Below, piece by piece: positions 57,095 to 64,000 of a DNA stretch of 64,000 bases. The first letter of the stretch is position 1, and each line of letters opens with the position of its first letter. The notes under the pieces are model-generated. The model made no database searches. It saw only the letters and a list, made by a program, of their open reading frames with translations, and was not told the DNA's origin. This DNA is from Pholiota molesta. Lineage: Eukaryota > Basidiomycota > Agaricomycetes > Agaricales > Strophariaceae. The stretch spans positions 1-64,000 of the forward strand of contig JACGCK010000110.1 in NCBI GenBank assembly GCA_014925825.1, in the 5' to 3' direction. Both the position numbers and the translations under genes were made by a program.

Positions 57095-58303
57095 ATGCCC
57101 ACCATCGCGGTCTCTGGAGACGTTACTTTCCACTACACAGACAGTGGGCCCGTTGATCAAAATATCGATGAATATACTACCATCATCATGGTTCATGGCC
57201 ATAGTTTTCATTCCGGTATGGTTTCAGTACTTCTTGAATGGCTGTATCTTGTATTTATGTAATTTGGCCTCGGAAACTAGGCATATTCGCGCGAATCCTA
57301 CCACTTGCCAAAACTCACGGTGTTCGGATCATATGCGTCTCTCGTCGCCCATACCAGGGCTCTACGCCCTATACTTCAGAAGAGGTAGAGATAACGAGAG
57401 ACGGATCCGAGGAGCAGCGCGCTTCGTTTCTACAGGCGCAAGGTGTCCTCATCGCGCTCTTCATAGATGGCATGATTCAAACGCATGAACTGCCAAAGAA
57501 AGGCGGGGTTGCTATTGTTGGGTGGTCGATGGGGAATATATTTGCCTTGGCTGTTCTGGGCGCGATCCATGATCTACCACCAGACACAAAGGACAGACTA
57601 CAAAAGTACGTTCGCAGTTATGTTGGTTGGGGTTCGTAACATCACATTCTATATTTTGATTTTCTGATGCTAATTCGTCATCATAGATGCTCCCTTTAGT
57701 GCATTCGGGATTCCACAACCAGAGGGATCCTATATGCCAGTTTGGGACCCAAGCATGACGCCCCAAGAGCGTGACGCGGCATTCGGACCCTGGGTTTCGG
57801 GTTATTTTCAGCACGGCGATCAATCATTACAAGAATATCATAATCTCAACCAGCGTGATTTTGATACCAATGTTCGAAAACCAACCGTGGCGTCAATGAC
57901 CGACGAGGAAATCCATTCTACCACCGACTCCATCACCGGGGTAAAATTCGATACCCCGATAATACTGCCAGGGCCGTTCGAAACCGTGCACCATAATCAG
58001 GCGCATAGGGCGCTGTTCGATCCGGAGACTCGCAAAGAATGGCCCCGCCTCAAGATTTGCATGATGTATTGTGAAAACACCCTCTGGATTATTATCTACG
58101 CGATGTGGTGGTTAAAAGCAAGGGTGCACCAGGGAGAGATTGATTTCGAATTGATCGCTGATGCAAACCATTTTGTGAGTACCCTTCAAATGTGTTCCAG
58201 ATTTTGCGCACGTACAAGTGGGGCTGAAGTCACCTAATAGTTAATGTGGGACGATCCCGAAAGATTTATGGTGTCGTTGAAAGGATGTATTTTCAAGCTT
58301 TAG
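57095..58303 (+). CDS. Alpha/beta hydrolase
   Basis: Exons 57095-57215, 57281-57625, 57687-58174 and 58241-58303; 1017 nt, 338 aa. The fold markers are IIMVHGHSFHSG (oxyanion region, about 30-41), GWSMGN (nucleophile Ser123) and ADANHF (catalytic His about 317); the acid is not certain. No signal peptide, so probably cytosolic. Exon 2 uses a GTTGGG donor, chosen because it joins SYV to DAPFSAFG in phase. Substrate unknown: the family covers esterases, lipases and epoxide hydrolases. Confidence 0.85.
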
Positions 58304-60279
58304 ACGTCCTGACTCTTAAGTATGCGCGATATGGTGCTCAAGCCGAATAATCTACAATAAATAAGTATGGACGATTGTAATATCATTCACAAATCAACAA
58401 AGATATATTATATTGGAGTACGATTGCTTTTGGCACGATATGTGTTGCCAGAGTTCTCATGCTCCAAGTCCATTTCTCTCTGTTCCCTGATGCCGCAACT
58501 TTGGATGAAGGAACGGACCTCCGAAACACGGATCAATATTGTTTATAACCACTGCCCTTGCAATACATTATCAGATTTTCAGCAAGTAGCCAGACGAGGA
58601 AGAAGCCCTATACTATACACACATATGTCCATTCAGGATGTATTTCTGAGCGTTCTGAGAAACTGGAAACACGATCTATTCCCTGAGAGCACGGGCATCC
58701 ACTGTCTTCCCACAAGTTTTGCCGCGTCATTGAACATGGACCCCAATTATGTCAAATTGCAGACTACGATGAGGTCGGTATCCACTATCTGGGCGTCTGC
58801 TCTGGGAACGTTCTTTCTTTCATTTAAAAGACACATCCTATGCACACCCTCCTGCTCGGCCGAGCCATAGTAACATCGACGCCGCAGCGCCAATGTCGGT
58901 CTAAGTTGAGAAGCGCCTAATTTTCTCTTTCTCTTTCGTTCAGCATAAGCCACCAAGTCCTAGGACCTCACTCGCGGCATCCGCGGAGAAATCAGCACCG
59001 AGTTTGATATGGGTGTAACAGGCTTCAAAAAAAGTAGGCAATTAGATGCATAGGCACGCATGTTCGTATCCTCTTATCTGACCATCATAATCTGTGTTAC
59101 AGCTGACATGCATCGGCAGCATCGCTATTTAATCAAAAATGTCGGTTTCTCGGCCGCGGGAGTGTCAAAATTTGCGAAATTAAATCAGAAGATTTATAGT
59201 TAAGAAGAAACGGTTGCAAATTAAGGTCGCCATGGCTAGCTGGCCTTATGAAGGCGACATCTGAATCGCCAGTGCGGTATGAATAACTAGATGTCGTTCG
59301 CAGCGGTGCAATAATTATCGCCAAAATGCTGATGTCTCCTTATGTTGATTCTTAACAAGTGCAAAGACGAGTTAATATTGGAAGCAGTAGTGGTGGTAGT
59401 GGTAGTTTGCCGTGATTTGCGAATCGAATGTAACGCAGAGCCACGTCGGCATTGCCAATGATAGGCGGATTATCGTCCAACCTTCTTTGTTTGCGCTGCC
59501 CTATTCGGACAAAGGAAAAAATTCAGTACCGAAGCGAATTGATGCTTTGGAACCTGAATAGATTTCGGAAAGTAGTAGACCGGATTGGAAAATAGACGCG
59601 CTTTGCACAGCTATGGCATGCCTCTCCCAGTGCCGCTCTGGTGCCGCTGCTATCATGATATGTTCCCACGTCTTACTAGATAGGCGCCCATTGCTTCGTG
59701 TCGAGCGAAAAGAAGGAGTGTCGTCTACTCATATCACAATGGACTTGAGATCTGAAGGTAGAGTCGGTTTTGTGGCTCAGGTTGATATCATATTTCTACT
59801 GGGTAATAGCGATGGAGGATAATATCAGAATAGGGAATATTTTCCTCGAGTGCACATGAGGCAGTGTTTTTTATATCACTGTAATTCGGCTCACTTATGA
59901 CCATATACAGCCACGGTTCTTTTGCTGTTGGCAATGCACACCGACATACTTGATGCTATAATGTACGAATGATGAGTACCTTCATTTGAGAACCCCGGCT
60001 GGGAGTTGATTATCTCTCTTATCATCTTCCTATTTAGATGGCAGTGCAACGGTTTCGACTACTCTATAGTCCATTAGGAAAATCGTTGTCCATCTTATCT
60101 GGTGGCTTGATGCGAACCTTGTACATTACTCCCACCGAAGCCTCGAAAGGATCGGAGCTCTGGTTTCAGATTTGCGTGGATTGTATGACGAACACTCGAA
60201 AATTTTCGACAGAAACATGGTCGGATGAGATGATAAATTTATTCGAGAGATTCAAACCGAGATTCTAGCAGGAAGGAAG
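58304..60279. other. Intergenic region with an orphan open frame
   Basis: An ATG-started frame of 167 codons at 58367-58870 (+) begins 64 bp after the hydrolase stop. It has no motif, signal peptide or splice partner, and may be chance. Around 59385-59410 there is a short GTGGTAGTGGTA run. Nothing else is recognised. Confidence 0.3.
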
Positions 60280-60286
60280 TATAAAG
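60280..60286 (+). promoter_or_regulatory. TATA box of the terpene synthase gene
   Basis: TATAAAG, 190 bp before the ATG, leaving room for a leader of about 150 nt. Confidence 0.4.
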
Positions 60287-60469
60287 GTCGATGTGGATTC
60301 GAGCATACAAGTCTCATTCAACACCTTACAATCTGGCCAACTATCACCTCACCGTTTACAAATAATCTACCTTAGGCACAATGACAGGCTCTGCTAGAAC
60401 CAACATTGTGAGACCACGACGCTTTTAATTACTTCAATGCAACGTCTGACAATACAATATCCCTAGATC

Positions 60470-61573
60470 ATGGCATCTAAGCCTAGCAAGAAGACGGTGA
60501 TTCGAGAGGTTATAGAAGGCCTTTTCCTCAAAATCAACGCCCCGTTCATCGTGACCCCTTACGCACAACTTCAAGACTTCCACAACCTCTGCTGCAAGTT
60601 CGCCATAGACAACGGCTATCCAATGGGAACCGACCGGTCCATCCCTTCTTTGCGCCCGTTTATCCCAGTCGGTGTTTCTCTCGCTTCCATGGCCTACGGT
60701 CATATCGACGAAGGAACGCGGGTATTCATCGCCATCTATACCGCTTTCCTCGTACATGCCGACGATTTCTACGTGCGGGACAACGAACGCTTGCGTGTCT
60801 TCGCTGAGCGCTTTATTCGCCGAGAGAAGCAATTTGATCTCGTCCTCGATGCCTTGGCGAACTTCCTCCTAAAAATCCCAGACTATTACGAGCCTGTTCT
60901 TGCCAACATTATATTGATGGGCGCGCTCAATTTGATCAATGCTTGTACGTTGGAATTCCAAACTCAAGGAATGAAGGTAACCATATTCTCGTATCTTTTA
61001 CTGCGCCCGTACTAAATCAGTTTTATTTTATATTTATCAAGGCGTCGTTACATGCAAAAGACTACCCAGAATTTACAAGAAATATGTCTGGCGCTAATGA
61101 AGCTTTTGGGGTGATGATATTCCCCCGAAGCATTCCAATGCAAAGCTATATTCAGGCAAGTTGCTCTCGTTGTTTTCGAGGACAAATGCTGTGTACTAAG
61201 CCCTTGCTACGTCGTTTCTAGTGCATACCCGATGCCTCAATTTTTCTAGGCCACGGAAAGTGGGTTGCAGTATTCTAAGCTAATGGAGAACATTAAATCT
61301 AATGAGACCTACAGCGACGTCCTGTCCTTTTATAAAGAAGAGGTTGCGCACGAAACGGCCAATTACATCTCTGTCTTTGCCAGGTGCCACGGAATCACAC
61401 CGATGGAGGCCTTTGAGCAGCTCGCCAACGACGTAGCCCAAGCGCATGAGCAAGTTTGCAAAATCCTGGAAGCGGACCAAGATGCGTACCAAGCGTGGCA
61501 GAAGTTCAAAGATGGCTACGTGGGATTCCATATATCCTCCCAGCGATATCTCATCAACGAATTGATGAATTAA
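60470..61573 (+). CDS. Sesquiterpene synthase, trichodiene-synthase-like
   Basis: Exons 60470-60976, 61042-61155, 61222-61259 and 61315-61573; 918 nt, 305 aa. It is a class I terpene cyclase: the aspartate-rich motif is VHADDFYVRD (Asp98, Asp99) and the NSE motif appears as NDVLSFYKE (Asn220, Ser224, Glu228) once introns 3 and 4 are removed. Both bind the magnesium cluster that ionises farnesyl diphosphate. Overall layout and length fit the trichodiene synthase family seen in many basidiomycetes; the product cannot be predicted. Intron 3 (61156-61221) starts GCAAGT, a GC-AG intron. The intron 4 donor is AA|GTGGGT. No P450 or other cluster gene is adjacent, so it seems to stand alone in this window. 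Confidence 0.9.
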
Positions 61574-62484
61574 ATAGACCGTAATACGCACAACAACTCG
61601 CTAGAGAGGCCAGAACGGCACTGAATGCTGATATCTATATAATTTCTCAAATTATAAGTAGTATATTATACGATTGTTTACCGAGACCAGACCCTACTGT
61701 AAATACTGCAAACTGTTGTTTGTTTAATGAATTGCATTAATTTGTCCCTTCTAGACGTACCCGTAATCCTTCTGCTGATATGCATATCTTATATACCCCC
61801 TCGAGATATGAAGCTTTGAAGCGTCGCTAGACATGATTAATGATTGGCCAACCCCCCACACAGCCTCTTTTGGAAGGCATCTTCCCTTTCTGGGTACTCA
61901 AAAAATTGCTTGGAAGTGCAGTCGGCGCTGTTTGGGCACCGTCGGAGCCAGTGGGCCCGGTCGACAAAAATCCGGGCCTCCGACCCGAACGCTCTCTATT
62001 TTCAACGCAATGCCGAAGTACCTTGAATACTTTTAACGAATCGGTCTCATCCATTCTTCGCTCTCTTCTCCCTCTTGCGCCGGTCGCCGAACACCAGAGG
62101 TAGATGGCCGAAGAACCACGGAAACCTCGGAAAGAAATGCAGAGAGTAAAGCAAGAAAAATTGGGCGTATTAAACAGGAAAAATAGTACGGCTGTGAGTA
62201 ATGGGTACATCGTGTACAATTCTGGAATCAGTGTACGTTCTCGGAAAGTAGTTGTTGGAATGGGGCAAAGACTAAGCTTGATTGGTTGAGTATGGAGCGG
62301 TTATGGAGTGGATATTCGTAGGTAGAAGAAAGAAGCAGGAAGCATAAGTACGCGGGGGTGATGATAAAGAAACAAAAGAAAAAAGAACAAGCACGCAAGG
62401 CCAAGAGAAGAAGCATAAACAACGGATCCACGACAGTGGCGGCCGTCTACCCAAAGCGCATCAGGCGCACGATCCGCCCGGCGC
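61574..62484. other. Intergenic between terpene synthase and NAP1
   Basis: No gene recognised. 61840-62105 is GC-richer and reads open in several frames without motif. 62300-62420 is purine-rich on the plus strand. Confidence 0.35.
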
Positions 62485-63584
62485 TCACTGCTGCTTGCAC
62501 TCCTCCGGGTTCACGTTCGCCGCCGCGCCGCCGCGGCCTTTCGCTGCGCCGCGCTTGCGCACAGGCACGTCGTTCTCTGATTCCGAGTCCTATCACACGA
62601 CAAGCGTCGATCAGCAATCGATCGGGGGCATAGATAGATAAGCAGGCGGGCGTACCTCGTCGAAATGACCCTCATCGTCCTCGTCCTCGTCGTCATCGTC
62701 GAAATCATCGACATCGTCGTCCATGACCTCGTACTGGAGCGCCTTTCCGGTGAAGTAGTCGACCGCGCGGGGGATGACCTGGCGTTCATCGGTGAGTACA
62801 GCGCCAAACGCAGTAGAGCAGACACTCACCTTCTCCTTCAGATCCTCGCCGATCTGGTAATCCTCCTCGAGCTTCTCCTCGAGCTCGTCAAGCTCCTCCT
62901 CCTCGATATCGCCGTTTTCGATAGCCTCGTCAGTCGGGGGTTCCGGCGGGGAGAAGAAGTTGAAGAACGAATCGGTAGGGCGCGCCTTGCGCACAAGGCG
63001 AGTGCGGTTTGTGTCTATTCCAAGCGGTCATCGGTACCTGTGGAAACAACGCCAAGAAAAATGAAAAACGCACTCTTGTTCCTCTGCTTCTTGATCTCGA
63101 ACTCCTTCGTCAGGTCCTTCTCCTCCTTCCACTTGATATCTGTGCCAAGAGCGCGGTCATACACAAAGTCGCCCGAGTAGCCGACCTCCTCCTGGTACAG
63201 ATAGGTCTTCTCCAGGATCTCGTTCTCGAAGAAGTCGTTCTTGGTGAACTCGAACAGGATCTTGAACCCGGGCTTGCCCAGCGTCTTGCTGTCCTTGTTG
63301 TCGTCGTTGAGGTACTCCAGGCGCACATCCACGAGGTGCTTGAGCGCCTCGGCGTCGCGCTCGGTGATCATCTCGTTCAGGGGGACGTGGTTCCTGAGCG
63401 CCGTCAGCCAAAATTCGGGAATTCCGGTGGCGGCGGGGGTGGAGTCCTTGGGCAGGGGAGTGTATTCCTCGTCTTCTTTCAGAGATGCTTGTTCGCCGGC
63501 TGCGATTTCTTCAGCCGTCGCTGTGGCTTTTCCGTTGATAATGGCATTCCGGCGTTCATAGAGAGGTTTTTGAAGACCGAGGTA
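62485..63584 (-). CDS. NAP1: Nucleosome assembly protein 1 (3' part; 5' exons missing)
   Basis: Exons 63584-63074, 63014-62830, 62778-62656 and 62589-62485, in continuous frame (924 nt, 307 codons plus stop). It opens at [18 protein letters not shown], a conserved internal Nap1 block, so the N-terminal 100 or so residues are absent. Further landmarks are [40 protein letters not shown] and a very acidic tail near the end. Nap1 is a histone H2A-H2B chaperone shuttling between cytosol and nucleus. The acceptor at 63585 is good, but I find no matching upstream exon in the remaining 416 bp, so either this intron is unusually long or an insertion sits in it. Confidence 0.92.
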
Positions 63585-64000
63585 CTATACAAGATATTAG
63601 TAATCGTAGAAATCGGATGAAAGTTTGCCGGATAATAAAGAGCGAAAGACTTTGGACAAATTGAAAGGAAAAATTGACAGAGAAAACGATGAAGGTTCAA
63701 GACTTCGAAAAGTTCATTATAAAAATGGGGGGAGGAGATGACGAAAAAGTTGCGACTAGCATACGATGGAAGGGAAAGAAGAGATTCTTCAATTTGAGGT
63801 ACCTCCAAAGAGGGAAGAGCTCAGCATGCATCGAAATCGATCGACAACGTTTGGATCGCCCGTTACGATGAACCGGCGATAACCACCGCAAGTCGCATGC
63901 AACACTATCGACGACAAAACTTAGCAACACCTCATATGCAGGAAGACGTCCCTGCATCCGTTGTTGAGACAACCGCGACCAGTTGAGAGGAAATATCCGG
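63585..64000. other. Presumed NAP1 intron or disrupted 5' region
   Basis: The minus strand shows no Nap1 N-terminal coding. The tract from 63590 to 63800 is pyrimidine-rich on the minus strand. It is much longer than any other intron in the window. Confidence 0.4.

Noticed and set aside
62665..63620. Plus-strand frames of 171 and 203 codons
   Set aside because: Antisense to NAP1 exons; their Leu/Val-rich character reflects the acidic and charged codons on the other strand.

Overview
The window is nuclear DNA of a filamentous basidiomycete, most likely an Agaricomycete. Genes are split by many 45-70 nt introns, all core proteins are fungal (Ssz1, Ubp14, Fcy1, Nap1, a CaM-kinase), there is a Zn2Cys6 regulator and a trichodiene-synthase-like sesquiterpene synthase, and spacers are rich in transposon debris. 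Exon coordinates given here were built by hand from splice signals, reading frame and family knowledge. Total coding length divisible by three was the check; no search was run.

Layout. 1-9.6 kb is gene-dense: the 5' end of an F-box gene (-), a LRR-like orphan (+), a peroxisomal dienoyl-CoA isomerase (-), SSZ1 (-), and UBP14 (+) sharing a divergent promoter with SSZ1. 9.66-10.84 and 19.12-20.19 kb are two related foldback elements with CAC...GTG ends and 3-bp target duplications; the first carries a nested MITE. Between them lies a gene-poor stretch and a Zn2Cys6 transcription factor (15.2-17.8 kb). A secreted GMC oxidoreductase with 12 exons occupies 22.0-24.5 kb.

24.68-34.19 kb is a three-layer nest: a CAC-ended foldback element, entered by a Ty1/copia retrotransposon (199-bp LTRs, 5-bp duplication GCCAT), itself entered by a 3.5-kb palindromic element with an 8-bp duplication. 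It holds no functional host gene.

35.5-44.7 kb is again host sequence: a calcium/calmodulin-type kinase (+), a flavin monooxygenase (+), an orphan possibly F-box-related (-), a truncated RecQ-type helicase (-), a U2 snRNA-like gene (-), and cytosine deaminase FCY1 (-) with a 14-nt microexon. 44.77-56.67 kb is a tandem segmental duplication carrying two copies of a ten-exon secreted-protein gene. The second copy is open; the first is broken by one missing C in a homopolymer. The second unit also holds a 1.6-kb insertion with a small secreted-protein gene made of two repeats. The right end has an alpha/beta hydrolase (+), the sesquiterpene synthase (+) and the 3' part of NAP1 (-), which runs off the window.

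The genes do not form one pathway. UBP14 and SSZ1 serve protein homeostasis, the isomerase serves peroxisomal beta-oxidation, and the GMC, FMO, hydrolase and terpene synthase are accessory metabolism without clear clustering. The most interesting material is the nested and palindromic transposon biology and the recent tandem duplication of secreted-protein genes.
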